From NCBI RefSeq assembly GCF_003148685.1, contig NZ_QGGR01000005.1:434001-498000 (forward strand): 64,000 nt of DNA, written 5' to 3'. Position numbers and translations under genes: made by a program. This document shows, piece after piece, positions 8,075 through 17,110 of the stretch. Position 1 is the stretch's first letter; each line of letters starts with the position of its first letter. The notes under the pieces were generated by a model. It saw only the letters and a program-made list of their open reading frames with translations, was not told the DNA's origin and searched no databases. Source of the DNA: Actinoplanes xinjiangensis (GTDB taxonomy: Bacteria > Actinomycetota > Actinomycetes > Mycobacteriales > Micromonosporaceae).

Positions 8075-10042
8075 ATGTCCGATCGTGAGGACGTGCCGCA
8101 TCTGTTCCTGCTGGCCAACCTCGTCATCATGGTCGCCTACGCGGCGATCATGGTGTCGATCGTGGTGCCCGTGCACCGGGCCGGACAGCTGGGGTCGAAC
8201 AAGCTGGCCACCGCGACCGCGATCATCTTCTTCAGTTGCGCGGTCGGGCACGGTCTGCATGCGGCGATGGCCTGGCAGGCGCTGATGGTGCTGAACGGGG
8301 CGCACCCGCACGGTGCCGATCCGGGCTGGTCGTCGGCGTCGGCGATCTGGGACGCGGGCACGGCGGCGGCCGGCGTCTACTACTGGACGCTGCGGCGCGG
8401 GTACGGGGTGCTGCTCCAGAAGGGTGCGATCTACGTCGACCCGTGGGGGCAGTGGCGGCTGGACGAGGCGGACGCGCGGGAGCGGGCGGCGCGGGATCTG
8501 GCCGCCGCGAACCAGGCGACGCTCGCGACGATCGTCGAGGACAGCGCCGACGCGATCATCGGGCTCACCCCGAACGGGACGATCAACGCGTGGAACGGCG
8601 GGGCGGAACGGATCTTCGGCTGGACGGCGCGGGAGGTGCTCGCCCAGCCGGCCACCATCTTCGCCGACGCGGCCGGGATCGGGCAGCAGGCGGACATGCT
8701 GGCGCGGATGCGGGCCGGGGAGGGCAGTTTCTCGTACGAGGGACGCCGGATCCGCAAGGACGGCAGCCCGGTCGACGTGGCGTTCACGGTCACCCCGGTC
8801 ACCGACCCGGCAGGCGGGGTGATCGGGGTGTCGGTGATCGCCCGGGACGTGTCCGCCGAGAAGGAGGCCGCCGAACGTCAACGGGCCGTGCAGGAACGCA
8901 GTGACCAGGCGAAACGGATGGAGAGTCTGGGAAACCTGGCCGGCGGGGTGGCACACGACTTCAACAACATCCTGGCGATCATCGCGAACTACACGGACTT
9001 CGTGATCGACGAGACCCGGGAGCTGCCGCACGTGCAGGCCGATCTCGCCCACGTGCGGACCGCGGTGGACCGGGCCACCAGCCTGACCCGGCAGTTGCTC
9101 ACGTTCACCCGCGGCGATGCCATCCAGTTGCGCGACGTCGACCTGAACGCCTCGATCGCCGAGGTGCACGCGGTGCTGGAACGCACGATCGGCGAGCACA
9201 TCACGCTGATCGCGGTGCCGGCGCCGGCGCCGCTGTACGTGCACGCCGACCCCGGCCAGGTGCACCAGATCCTGCTGAACCTGGCGATCAACGCGCGGGA
9301 CGCGATGCCGGACGGCGGCACCGTGGTGCTGGAGGCGAACGTGGCGGCCCTGGACGGCGAGGAGCTGAACATGCAGCCGCCGCTGCCGGCCGGGACGTAC
9401 GCCCGGCTGCTGGTCAGCGACACCGGTGAGGGCATGGCACCGGAGACGGCGGCGCGGATCTTCGAGCCGTTCTTCACCACGAAACCGCGGGGCCGCGGGA
9501 CCGGGCTGGGGCTGGCCACCGTCTACGGGATCGTCGCCGAGGCGGGCGGCAGCATCAACGTCTACTCCGAACCGGGGGTGGGCACCACGTTCCGGATCTA
9601 TCTGCCGATCTCGACCGCGACCGGGCCGGCACCGGAGCCGGCCCACACCGACAGCCCGCCGCAGGGGGACGGGCGGACCGTGCTCGTGGTCGAGGACGAG
9701 GTGCCGCTGGCCCGGATCATCACGCGGATCCTGACGAACGGCGGCTACCGGGTCCGGACCGCGGTCAACGGCGCCGAGGGGCTGCGGGTCTTCCAGGAGC
9801 ACGGCTGCGACCTGCTGCTCACCGACGTGATCATGCCGGAGATCACCGGGCCGAAGCTCGCCGAACTGGTCCGTCGCGAGCGGCCGGACCTGCCGGTGCT
9901 GTTCATGTCCGGCTACAGCAACGGGCTGCTCGGCACGACGCATGTGCTCGACGAGGGGATCGCCTTCATCGAGAAGCCGTTCACCAGCGGGGATCTGCTG
10001 CACAGGGTATTCGCCACGATGTCACATGACATCTGTCATTGA
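8075..10042 (+). CDS. Membrane hybrid sensor histidine kinase with PAS and receiver domains
   Basis: 655 residues, starting at ATG 8075 (MSDREDVPHLF); earlier in-frame ATGs at 8030 and 8036 would overlap the divergent megasynthase start. The N-terminus has about three hydrophobic segments, then a PAS domain about residues 155-270, a HisKA-type helix with GGVAHDFNN (His294), an ATPase domain with NLAINARDAM, DTGEGM and GTGLGLATVYGI, and a C-terminal receiver with LLLTDVIMPEITG (Asp584) and EKPF. The kinase should autophosphorylate His294 and pass the phosphate to its own receiver. No output domain or partner regulator adjoins it. It is transcribed away from the megasynthase with only about 43 bp between starts, so a shared promoter region and possible control of the biosynthetic gene are an inference from position. 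Confidence 0.9.
   Translation: MSDREDVPHLFLLANLVIMVAYAAIMVSIVVPVHRAGQLGSNKLATATAIIFFSCAVGHGLHAAMAWQALMVLNGAHPHGADPGWSSASAIWDAGTAAAGVYYWTLRRGYGVLLQKGAIYVDPWGQWRLDEADARERAARDLAAANQATLATIVEDSADAIIGLTPNGTINAWNGGAERIFGWTAREVLAQPATIFADAAGIGQQADMLARMRAGEGSFSYEGRRIRKDGSPVDVAFTVTPVTDPAGGVIGVSVIARDVSAEKEAAERQRAVQERSDQAKRMESLGNLAGGVAHDFNNILAIIANYTDFVIDETRELPHVQADLAHVRTAVDRATSLTRQLLTFTRGDAIQLRDVDLNASIAEVHAVLERTIGEHITLIAVPAPAPLYVHADPGQVHQILLNLAINARDAMPDGGTVVLEANVAALDGEELNMQPPLPAGTYARLLVSDTGEGMAPETAARIFEPFFTTKPRGRGTGLGLATVYGIVAEAGGSINVYSEPGVGTTFRIYLPISTATGPAPEPAHTDSPPQGDGRTVLVVEDEVPLARIITRILTNGGYRVRTAVNGAEGLRVFQEHGCDLLLTDVIMPEITGPKLAELVRRERPDLPVLFMSGYSNGLLGTTHVLDEGIAFIEKPFTSGDLLHRVFATMSHDICH
10018..10039. 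promoter_or_regulatory. Two overlapping palindromes upstream of the ABC exporter operon
   Basis: GATGTCACATGACATC (10018-10033) is a perfect palindrome around two central bases. It overlaps a second one, ATGACA-N2-TGTCAT (10026-10039). The half-site TGTCA/TGACA therefore appears three times in alternating orientation, with a further TGACA near 10051. The element covers the last codons of the hybrid kinase and lies about 60 bp before the ABC ATPase start. It could be an operator for that operon; no regulator gene next to it identifies the binder. Confidence 0.4.
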
Positions 10043-10097
10043 GGATCGCTGACAGCGGCGACTGCCCCTCGCGCTCCGGAACACCAACCATGAACAC

Positions 10098-11030
10098 ATG
10101 AGCACACAGACGATCGAGGTGGATGGCCTCCGCCAGCGGTACGGGGACTTCGAAGCCGTCCGGGGTATCGACTTCAGCGTCGCGAGCGGGCAGCTGTTCG
10201 CCCTGCTCGGCACGAACGGGGCCGGCAAGACGACCACCATGGAGGTGCTCGAGGGATTCCGGCCGGCCGCTTCGGGGAGTGTGCGCCTGCTGGACGCCGA
10301 TCCCTATCGGCACCGGCGGGCGCTGCGGCCACGGGTCGGGATCATGTTGCAGGAGAGCGGACTGATCGGCGATCTCACCGTGGCCGAGACCGTCTCGCTC
10401 TGGCGTGACCTGCATGCGCGGCCGCTTCCCGCCTCCTCGGTGCTGGACCAGGTCGACCTGACCGAGAAGTCCGGCACCGCGGTACGGCAGCTGTCCGGTG
10501 GGCAGAAACGCCGCCTCGACCTGGCGCTGGCCATCGTCGGCCGGCCCGAGGTCCTCTTCCTCGACGAGCCCACCACCGGCATGGACCCGGAGGCGCGGAT
10601 CGGCACGTGGCGGCTCATCCAGGAGCTGGTCGCCGGCGGTACGACCGTGCTGCTCACCACCCACTACCTCGAGGAGGCCGAGCGCCTCGCCGACCGGATC
10701 GCGATCATGCACCGGGGCGAGATCCGGATCGCGGGGACGGTGCCCGAGGTGGTGTCCGGCCACGGTGACCGGATCGCCTTCCGTGTCCCGGCGCACATCC
10801 CGATCGACGCCCTGCCGCTCCTCGACGGCCTGCCACCGGAGATCACCGTCGCCGACGGCCTGCCCACCGCCCGGTGGACGGTGACCGGCGGCGACCCGGA
10901 CGGGCGTGCGCACCGCGCGGTGGCGGCGCTGCTGGCCTGGGCGGTCGAGCAGAGCGTCACGCTGGACCGGCTGTCGGTCCGTCCCGCCTCCCTCGAAGAC
11001 GTGTTCCTGAGCATCGTGGAGAACCAGTGA
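10098..11030 (+). CDS. ABC exporter ATP-binding protein (DrrA/CcmA-like)
   Basis: 310 residues. Walker A GTNGAGKTTTM is near residue 40, the signature LSGGQKRRLDLALA near 135, Walker B VLFLDEPTTGMDPEA near 155, and the H-loop in LLTTHYLEEAERLADRI. The C-terminal 100 residues are the variable extension usual for drug or antibiotic export ATPases. The last codons overlap the permease start (GTGA at 11027-11030), so the two are translationally coupled. With the membrane subunit it should form an ABC-2 type exporter; the substrate cannot be read from sequence. It heads a four-gene unit that also encodes a two-component system. Confidence 0.92.
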   Translation: MSTQTIEVDGLRQRYGDFEAVRGIDFSVASGQLFALLGTNGAGKTTTMEVLEGFRPAASGSVRLLDADPYRHRRALRPRVGIMLQESGLIGDLTVAETVSLWRDLHARPLPASSVLDQVDLTEKSGTAVRQLSGGQKRRLDLALAIVGRPEVLFLDEPTTGMDPEARIGTWRLIQELVAGGTTVLLTTHYLEEAERLADRIAIMHRGEIRIAGTVPEVVSGHGDRIAFRVPAHIPIDALPLLDGLPPEITVADGLPTARWTVTGGDPDGRAHRAVAALLAWAVEQSVTLDRLSVRPASLEDVFLSIVENQ

Positions 11031-11764
11031 AAACCGACCTCGCGCACATCTACCGGCTGGCCCGGCTCGACCTGACGCTGATCTTCCGGAACCGGTCGGC
11101 GCTCACCAACGCCGTCCTCATGCCGCTCGCCGTCGCCGCGTTCCTGGTGTTCACCGCCGATCAGGCGGGCCGGGACAGCGTCGAGTACATCCTGACCGGG
11201 CAGATCGCCGGGCTGCTGATGTTCGCGCCCCTGGTCAACCTGGCCGGCTTCTACACCAGCCGCCGCGAGGAACTGGTCCTCAAACGGCTGCTCGGCGGTC
11301 CCGCGTCGGCGACCGCCATCCTCGGCGGCAGCGCGGCCGGTGCCACCGCGGTCTACCTGCTCCAGGCTCTCGCCGTCGTGATCGCGGCCGTGGTGATGGG
11401 CTTCGGGCTGCCCGGCAACCCGCTGCTCGTGCTGGTCGCCGCGCTCGGCGGGGCGGCGGTGTTCGCGCTGCTGTCGATGGCGATCTCCGGGTTGAGCTCG
11501 TCCGGTGAGCTGGCGCAGCTGGCGACCGTACCGGTGATGCTGGTCTGTCTGGTCCTCTCCCCCGTCATCGTGCCGGCCGAAGCCTTCCCGGAGCGGCTCC
11601 GGCAGGTCGCCGAATACCTGCCGCTGACCCCGGTCGCCGACCTGGTACGGGCCGGTTACGGTGCCGGCTTCGCGTGGTCGTCGCTGGGTCTGCTGGCCGC
11701 GTGGGTGGCCGTCGCCGCGCTGTTGGCCCGGCGGTTCTTCCGCTGGGACCCGCGGCGCGGCTGA
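11027..11764 (+). CDS. ABC-2 type exporter permease
   Basis: 245 residues from GTG 11027, which overlaps the ATPase stop codon. The sequence is largely hydrophobic with about six membrane segments, including NAVLMPLAVAAFLVF, QIAGLLMFAPLVNLAGF, AVYLLQALAVVIAAVVM and LVCLVLSPVIVPAEAFP, the layout of ABC-2 family permeases. The loop SRREELVLKRLLGGPAS matches the conserved cytoplasmic segment of this family. It is the membrane half of the exporter encoded with the preceding gene; the kinase follows 16 bp after the stop. Confidence 0.9.
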   Translation: MKTDLAHIYRLARLDLTLIFRNRSALTNAVLMPLAVAAFLVFTADQAGRDSVEYILTGQIAGLLMFAPLVNLAGFYTSRREELVLKRLLGGPASATAILGGSAAGATAVYLLQALAVVIAAVVMGFGLPGNPLLVLVAALGGAAVFALLSMAISGLSSSGELAQLATVPVMLVCLVLSPVIVPAEAFPERLRQVAEYLPLTPVADLVRAGYGAGFAWSSLGLLAAWVAVAALLARRFFRWDPRRG

Positions 11765-11780
11765 AAGTTAGGGTGTCGAC

Positions 11781-13025
11781 ATGACCGGCGCTATCCAGCG
11801 GGCCCAGCGGATCACCATGTGGAGCCTCGGCTTCAGCATGCTCCTGGCATGGTTCGGCGCGGCGTCCGGTGTCGCCCTGTCGGCCGGCGCGGGCCAGGTG
11901 TCACCGCCGCGGATCGCCGTCGCCCTGGCGGCGCTGCTGGTCTTCACCTGGTCCGGCACGCGGCTGGTCCGCGCGGTGTCCATCTTCTGGCCTCGGCAGG
12001 CCCGCCGCAGCCGCATCGACACCGCGGTCTCCGGGGCGGCCGCCCTGACGGTGCTGGTCGTGCAGGACGCCCACCCGGCCGGCTGGGGCATGGTCGCGAT
12101 CGCCTGGATCAGCCTGGTCACGGTCCGCACCTCCCGGGTCATGACGGTCGTGCTGGCGCTCGGCACCGTCGCCGTCACCGTCACCGTCAGCGCGGTCAAC
12201 CCCGGTCCGGAGCCGGTGCCGGTCCTCGCGTCCCTGGCGATCTACGGTGCCCTGTCGCTGACCCTGCCGTGGGCGAACAAACTGTGGATCTGGATCCTCG
12301 ACCTCACCGAGCAGGCGCACCACACCAAGGACGCCGAGGCGCGGCTCGCCGTCACCGAGGAACGTCTCCGGTTCGCCCGCGACCTGCACGACCTGGTCGG
12401 CCACAGCCTGTCGGTGATCGCCGTGAAGAGCGAGCTGGCCGGCAAACTCACCGCCATCGACACCGACCGGGCCGCCGAGCAGATGGCCGAGGTGCGCGCC
12501 CTCGCCCAGGACGGTCTGCGCCAGATCCGTTCCGCGGTGCGCGGTTACCGGATTCTCGACCTGGCCTCCGAGGTCGCCAGTGTGCGGGCCATTCTCGAAG
12601 CCGACGGCATCCGCTGCAAGGTCGACCTGCCGGACGGTGCCGTCGATCCGGAGGCGGCCGGTCCGTTCGCCTGGGTGGTCCGGGAGAGCGCCACGAACAT
12701 CCTGCGGCACAGCACCGCCACCTGGTGCACGGTCACCCTGTGGGCCGCCGACGGATCCGCGGTCCTCGAGGTCGTCAACGACGGTGTCACGGCCGTCACC
12801 GCCGACCAGGCCGGCACCGGTCTCGCCGGCCTCGCCGAACGCCTCGTCGCCGTCGGTGGCACGCTGACCGCCCAGCCCACCGGCGACGGACGCTTCGTGG
12901 TCCGGGCCACCGCCCCGGCGGTTCCGGCTCCCGCGGCTCCGCGGTCCACGGCTCCCTCGCCCCCGGTTCCGCCACCCGGTCCGGCGTCGGCCGTCCTGTC
13001 CATCGCGCCCGGGGAGACCGCATGA
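11781..13025 (+). CDS. NarL-family membrane sensor histidine kinase
   Basis: 414 residues from ATG 11781, with AGGGTG 5 bases upstream as RBS. Residues 1-170 hold about five membrane segments with little extracytoplasmic sequence, so the signal may be sensed in or at the membrane. The dimerisation helix has FARDLHDLVGHSLSVI with the phosphoacceptor His in HDLVGH, and the ATPase has WVVRESATNILRHS and GTGLAGLAERL. The C-terminus ends in a Pro/Ala-rich tail. It overlaps the response regulator start by ATGA. Position behind the ABC genes suggests a DesKR/LiaRS-like arrangement in which the pair controls the exporter. Confidence 0.92.
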   Translation: MTGAIQRAQRITMWSLGFSMLLAWFGAASGVALSAGAGQVSPPRIAVALAALLVFTWSGTRLVRAVSIFWPRQARRSRIDTAVSGAAALTVLVVQDAHPAGWGMVAIAWISLVTVRTSRVMTVVLALGTVAVTVTVSAVNPGPEPVPVLASLAIYGALSLTLPWANKLWIWILDLTEQAHHTKDAEARLAVTEERLRFARDLHDLVGHSLSVIAVKSELAGKLTAIDTDRAAEQMAEVRALAQDGLRQIRSAVRGYRILDLASEVASVRAILEADGIRCKVDLPDGAVDPEAAGPFAWVVRESATNILRHSTATWCTVTLWAADGSAVLEVVNDGVTAVTADQAGTGLAGLAERLVAVGGTLTAQPTGDGRFVVRATAPAVPAPAAPRSTAPSPPVPPPGPASAVLSIAPGETA

Positions 13026-13615
13026 TCCGCGTTCTGCTCGCCGACGACCAGCACCTCATCCGGGAGGCGCTGGCCATGATGCTGGACTTCGAGGACGATC
13101 TGACGGTGGTGGCCCAGTGTGGCCGCGGTGACGACGTGCTGCCGGCCGTCGCCGCCCACGACCCGGACGTGATCGTCCTGGACATCGAGATGCCCGGCCT
13201 CGACGGCCTCACCGTCGCCGAACGGCTCCCGGGCCGCGCCATGCTCATCCTCAGCACGTTCGCCCGGCCCGGGTATCTGCGCCGCGCCATCGCCGCCGGC
13301 GTGCGCGGGTTCATCCCGAAGGACGCCTCCAGCGCCGAACTCGCCGAGGCCATCCGCCGGATCCACGCCGGTGGCCGCTATCTCGACCCGGAGCTGGCGG
13401 CGTCCGCCATGATGGCCGGCGAGAGCCCGCTCACCGACCGCGAACGCGACACCCTGACCCTGGCCGCGTCCGGCGCCTCGGTCGCCGACATCGCGGCCCG
13501 GCTGCACCTGAGTGAGGGTACGGTCCGCAACTACCTGTCGAACGCGATGACCAAACTCGGCGCCCCCAACCGGCTGACCGCGATCCACCAGGCCCAGCGG
13601 ATGGGATGGATCTGA
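13022..13615 (+). CDS. NarL/LuxR-type response regulator
   Basis: 197 residues. Receiver domain residues 1-115 with LADDQ, the phosphoacceptor Asp in VIVLDIEMPGLDG, and the switch Lys in FIPKDAS. The LuxR-type helix-turn-helix follows at about 135-195 (LTDRERDTLTLAASG and HLSEGTVRNYLSNAMTKLG). It starts inside the stop codon of its kinase (ATGA at 13022), so the two are translationally coupled. It is the DNA-binding output of the exporter operon and a candidate binder of the palindromes at 10018-10039. Confidence 0.93.
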   Translation: MIRVLLADDQHLIREALAMMLDFEDDLTVVAQCGRGDDVLPAVAAHDPDVIVLDIEMPGLDGLTVAERLPGRAMLILSTFARPGYLRRAIAAGVRGFIPKDASSAELAEAIRRIHAGGRYLDPELAASAMMAGESPLTDRERDTLTLAASGASVADIAARLHLSEGTVRNYLSNAMTKLGAPNRLTAIHQAQRMGWI

Positions 13616-13620
13616 CCGCC

Positions 13621-14280
13621 TCAGTCTGCCGCCGCGTTGAAGGCCTTGATCCGCTCGGGAAGGTCGGTCAGCGTGTCGATTCGCATCGTGGTCTCCAGTT
13701 CCACGCGGGGATCACCCTGGTGGATGTAGGCCCACGGCCCCCGCCGGATCAGCGCCGTCCGGAAGCCGGCGGCCGCGGCGGGCAGCACGTCGTTCTCCAG
13801 GCGGTCGCCCACGTAGAGGGTCTCCTTCGCATCGAACGGCACCCGCGACGCGACGGCGTGGAAGAACGCGATGTCCGGTTTCGACACGCCCCAGTCGTCG
13901 GACGTCCCGATCAGATCGATGGGCAGGTTCAGGGCCCGCAGATCACCGCCGGCGCGTACCGGCTGGTTGCCGGCGATCCCGACCCAGAGCCCGGCCGCCC
14001 GCAGAGCGGTCAGCGCCGGCCGCGCGTCCGGGTAGAGGTCGTCCTCCCCGAATCCCTCGGCCTGCCCCGCCGCCGTCCGTCTCGCCCGCTCCGCGGCCAG
14101 GTCGAACCCCGGCCGCAGCAGCTCGAACGTCTGCCGATGATCGAGCCCGGCGGCGATCACCGACCCGAACACCGCCGAGAAGGTGTGCCGCGGGACCCCG
14201 ATCCAGTCGGCCCACTCCCCGAAGATCCGGGTCTCGTCCACCAGGCACTCGCCGACATCGAAGACCACCGCTCGGATCAT
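13621..14280 (-). CDS. HAD-superfamily hydrolase
   Basis: 219 residues. Motif I is FDVGECLVDE with the nucleophilic Asp near the N-terminus; the Asp usually two residues later is Gly, as in haloacid dehalogenase-like and some phosphatase members. Motif III Lys is in WGVSKPDIAFF and motif IV is YVGDRLENDVLPA. The cap domain lies between residues 20 and 90. Likely a small-molecule phosphatase or dehalogenase; the substrate cannot be assigned. It is convergent with the response regulator, 5 bp away. Confidence 0.85.
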   Translation of the reverse strand: MIRAVVFDVGECLVDETRIFGEWADWIGVPRHTFSAVFGSVIAAGLDHRQTFELLRPGFDLAAERARRTAAGQAEGFGEDDLYPDARPALTALRAAGLWVGIAGNQPVRAGGDLRALNLPIDLIGTSDDWGVSKPDIAFFHAVASRVPFDAKETLYVGDRLENDVLPAAAAGFRTALIRRGPWAYIHQGDPRVELETTMRIDTLTDLPERIKAFNAAAD

Positions 14281-14330
14281 GCCGTCAGCTTAGGCGGACG
14301 GTGCCGGGCGGCCGGGACGCGCCGTGGCGG

Positions 14331-16496
14331 TCAGGCGGGTTTGAGTTCGACGGGGATGCCGTTCAGGACGCTGTTGCCGGAGAGCGGGTCGATGACCAGC
14401 TCGTCGGTGAGGATGTTGGAGTTGACACCGGGGGCGGTGGCGGCGACGGACAGGCGGGTTCCGGGGGCGTCGTGTCCCCAGCCGTGCGGGAGGCTGACGA
14501 CGCCCGGCATGACGCGATCGGTGATCTCCACGCGGACGGTGACGGTTCCGGCCCGCGAGGTGACCTGGGCGGGTTCGCCGTCGGTGAGCGACAGGCGGTC
14601 GGCGTCGGCGGGGCTGACCTGGAGGGTGCAGCGGTCGCGGCCCTTGATCAGGGCGGGCACGTTGTGCATCCAGCTGTTGTTCGACCGCAGGTGACGGCGG
14701 CCCACGAGGACCAGGTCGTCGTGGCGGCGGGTGAGGGCGGCGCGCAGGCGGGCCGTCTCCAAGACGAGTGGGGGCACGACGAGTTCCACCGTTCCGGACG
14801 GGGTGCGCAGCACCGACGGGATGCGCGGGCGCAGCGGGCCGAGGTCGATGCCGTGCGGGTTGTCGATGAGCTTGCGCAGGTTGAGCCCGTCCGGGTCGGC
14901 GCCGAAACGGTCGCCGTAGGCGCCCGACCGCAACGCCACGTCGAGGAGCCGCTCGGCGGGGTGGTCGCCGGTGACCCGGTCGTGCAGCTCGGCGGGGACC
15001 TTCTGGAGAGCCTGCTGGAGCAGCAGGTCGTGCAGCGGAGCGGCGTCGGTGTCGGGTTGCCCGGAGATCATCAGGGTGAGGCGGGCGAGGATGTCGCATT
15101 CATCGGGTACGGACTCCTCCGGCGGCAGGACCGGCGGGGAGTACGCCGCGAAGTTGCGCACCGCCAGGGCCAGGAACGAGAAGTCGTAGTGGCCCTTGCG
15201 GGCGGCGTCGGTCGGCGGCAGCACCACGTCGGCGTGCCGGGTGGTCTCGTTCAGGTACGGGTCGACGCTGACCATGAAGTCCAGTCCGGCCACGGCACGG
15301 TCCAGGCGGCCACTGTTCGGCGTGGACAGGACCGGGTTGCCGGCGATCGTGATCAGGGCGCGGACCTGCTCCTCCCCGGGCGTCTCGATCTCGTCGGCGA
15401 GGGTGGCGACGGGCAGTTCACCCTTGACCTCGGGCAGGTGGCGGACCCGGCTGTGCCACCGGCCGGTACGGAAGCCCCGGCCACGTTTCGCCTCGTCGGT
15501 GAGGTGCGGGGCGAGCGGGAACATCACGCCGCCCGGCCGGTCGAGATTGCCGGTCAGGATGTTGACCACGTCGACGAGCCAGCTGGTGATGGTGCCGAAC
15601 TCGACGGTGCACGTGCCGATCCGGCCGTAGACGGCGGCGGCCGGAGCGGCGGCCAGCTCCCGGGCGAGACCGCGGATCCGGTCGGCGGGGACACCGCAGG
15701 CGTCGGCGACGAGTTCCGGCGCGAAGTCGGCGGCCAGGTCCCGTACCGACGACACCCCGGACACCTGTCCCGCGATGTCGCCCAGATCGACCAGGTCCTC
15801 ACCGAACAGCGTGTGCACGATGCCGAACAGCAGGAACGCGTCGGTGCCGGGCCGGATGAACAGATGCTCGTCGGCGTGGGAGGCGGTCACCGTACGGCGC
15901 GGGTCGACGACCACGAAACGGCCACCGCGCGCCTGTAGCGCCTTGAGCCGGCCGGGGAAGTCCGCGGCGGTGGCGAGGCTGCCGTTCGACTCCCACGGGT
16001 TGGCGCCGAGGATCAGCATGAAGTCGGTACGGTCCACGTCGGGCACCGGAATGATCAGCGGATTGCCGAACAGGTAACCGCACGAGACGTGTTTCGGCAT
16101 CTGGTCGACGGTGCTCGCCGAGTAGACGTTGCGGCTGCCGAGCGCGCGGAGCAGCGGGGAGATGTAGAGCCCGCCCGACATGGTGTGCGTGTTCGGGTTG
16201 CCGAGGTAGATCGCGAGGGCGTGTGGCCCGTACCTCTCGAGGACCGGGCGCAGACCGGCCCGGACCGCGTCGAAGGCCTCGTCCCAGGAGGCCTCGCGGC
16301 CGTCGACCAGCGGCTGCCGCAACCGGTCCGGATCGTGGGTGAGCTGCCCGAACATCGCACCCTTGGGGCAGATGAAGCCGTGGCTGAAGACGTGCTCGCG
16401 GTCGCCGCGGGCGCCGGTCACCCGGTCACCGTCGACGGTCAACTCGAGACCGCAGGCGGCCTCACAGAACGGGCATGTTCGGTACGCGGTCCGCAC
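14331..16496 (-). CDS. Molybdopterin oxidoreductase, Fe4S4-containing
   Basis: 721 residues from GTG 16496, chosen because GGGAGG lies 5 bases upstream; an in-frame ATG at 16538 has no such site. The N-terminus carries a 4Fe-4S motif, CPFCEAACGLEL followed about 27 residues later by GFICPKG. The core has NVYSASTVDQMPKHVSC and ILGANPWESNG, typical of bis-MGD enzymes of the formate dehydrogenase/nitrate reductase superfamily. The C-terminal molydop-binding domain has LVLVGRRHLRSNNSWMHN and VSLPHGWGHD. No other redox subunit adjoins it, and I see no Tat signal, so it appears cytoplasmic. The substrate is unknown. Confidence 0.92.
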   Translation of the reverse strand: MRTAYRTCPFCEAACGLELTVDGDRVTGARGDREHVFSHGFICPKGAMFGQLTHDPDRLRQPLVDGREASWDEAFDAVRAGLRPVLERYGPHALAIYLGNPNTHTMSGGLYISPLLRALGSRNVYSASTVDQMPKHVSCGYLFGNPLIIPVPDVDRTDFMLILGANPWESNGSLATAADFPGRLKALQARGGRFVVVDPRRTVTASHADEHLFIRPGTDAFLLFGIVHTLFGEDLVDLGDIAGQVSGVSSVRDLAADFAPELVADACGVPADRIRGLARELAAAPAAAVYGRIGTCTVEFGTITSWLVDVVNILTGNLDRPGGVMFPLAPHLTDEAKRGRGFRTGRWHSRVRHLPEVKGELPVATLADEIETPGEEQVRALITIAGNPVLSTPNSGRLDRAVAGLDFMVSVDPYLNETTRHADVVLPPTDAARKGHYDFSFLALAVRNFAAYSPPVLPPEESVPDECDILARLTLMISGQPDTDAAPLHDLLLQQALQKVPAELHDRVTGDHPAERLLDVALRSGAYGDRFGADPDGLNLRKLIDNPHGIDLGPLRPRIPSVLRTPSGTVELVVPPLVLETARLRAALTRRHDDLVLVGRRHLRSNNSWMHNVPALIKGRDRCTLQVSPADADRLSLTDGEPAQVTSRAGTVTVRVEITDRVMPGVVSLPHGWGHDAPGTRLSVAATAPGVNSNILTDELVIDPLSGNSVLNGIPVELKPA

Positions 16497-16588
16497 GGCA
16501 GCCTCCCGACGCTGGGTTACTCGCCAGTATCCTGCCATGCGTCGTGAAAGAACACCTCCACTGCCGGACATGAGACAGGGTGGACCTC

Positions 16589-17110
16589 GTGAACGTCGAT
16601 TCGCGCCGGGCGCGGTTCGAGACCCTGGCACCGGCGGTGATCGACGCCGTCCGGCGCTATCTGGCACGGCGTACCGACCCGGCGACCGCCGACGACGTGC
16701 TCTCCGAGACGCTGCTGATCTGCTGGCGCCGCCTCGACGAGATGCCGGCGGAGCACCTGCCGTGGGCGTACGGGGTGGCCCGTCTCTGCCTGGCCAACGC
16801 CGAACGCGGACAGCGCCGCCAGTTCCGCCTGCTGGCCCGGATCTCCCGGCTCGACCCGCCGCCGCAGACCGTGGACGGCCCGGCGCCGGCCGACGACGAC
16901 CTGGCCGCGGCACTGTGCCGGCTGCGGCCGGAGGAGGCCGAGATCCTGCGGCTGTGGGCGTGGGAGGACCTGGCGCCGGCCGGGATCGCCGTGGTTCTCG
17001 GGATCAGCGCGAACGCGGCGTCGATCCGGCTGCACCGGGCGAAGGAGAAACTGCGAAAGACCATGACCGCTTCCGGACATGAAGAGTCGACAGAGGGGAG
17101 CCGGCCGTGA
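16589..17110 (+). CDS. ECF-type RNA polymerase sigma factor
   Basis: About 173 residues. Region 2 spans YLARRTDPATADDVLSETLL and CWRRL; region 4 has RPEEAEILRLWAWEDL, GISANAASIRLHRAKEKL. GTG 16589 is chosen over GTG 16580 because AGGGTGG lies at a proper distance before it. The stop overlaps the start of the following membrane protein (GTGA at 17107), the usual sigma/anti-sigma coupling. It is divergent from the molybdopterin oxidoreductase, with about 90 bp between starts. Confidence 0.9.
   Translation: MNVDSRRARFETLAPAVIDAVRRYLARRTDPATADDVLSETLLICWRRLDEMPAEHLPWAYGVARLCLANAERGQRRQFRLLARISRLDPPPQTVDGPAPADDDLAAALCRLRPEEAEILRLWAWEDLAPAGIAVVLGISANAASIRLHRAKEKLRKTMTASGHEESTEGSRP

Noticed and set aside
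8042..10003. Minus-strand open frame of about 650 codons opposite the hybrid kinase
   Set aside because: Antisense shadow of a gene with complete PAS, HisKA, ATPase and receiver motifs.
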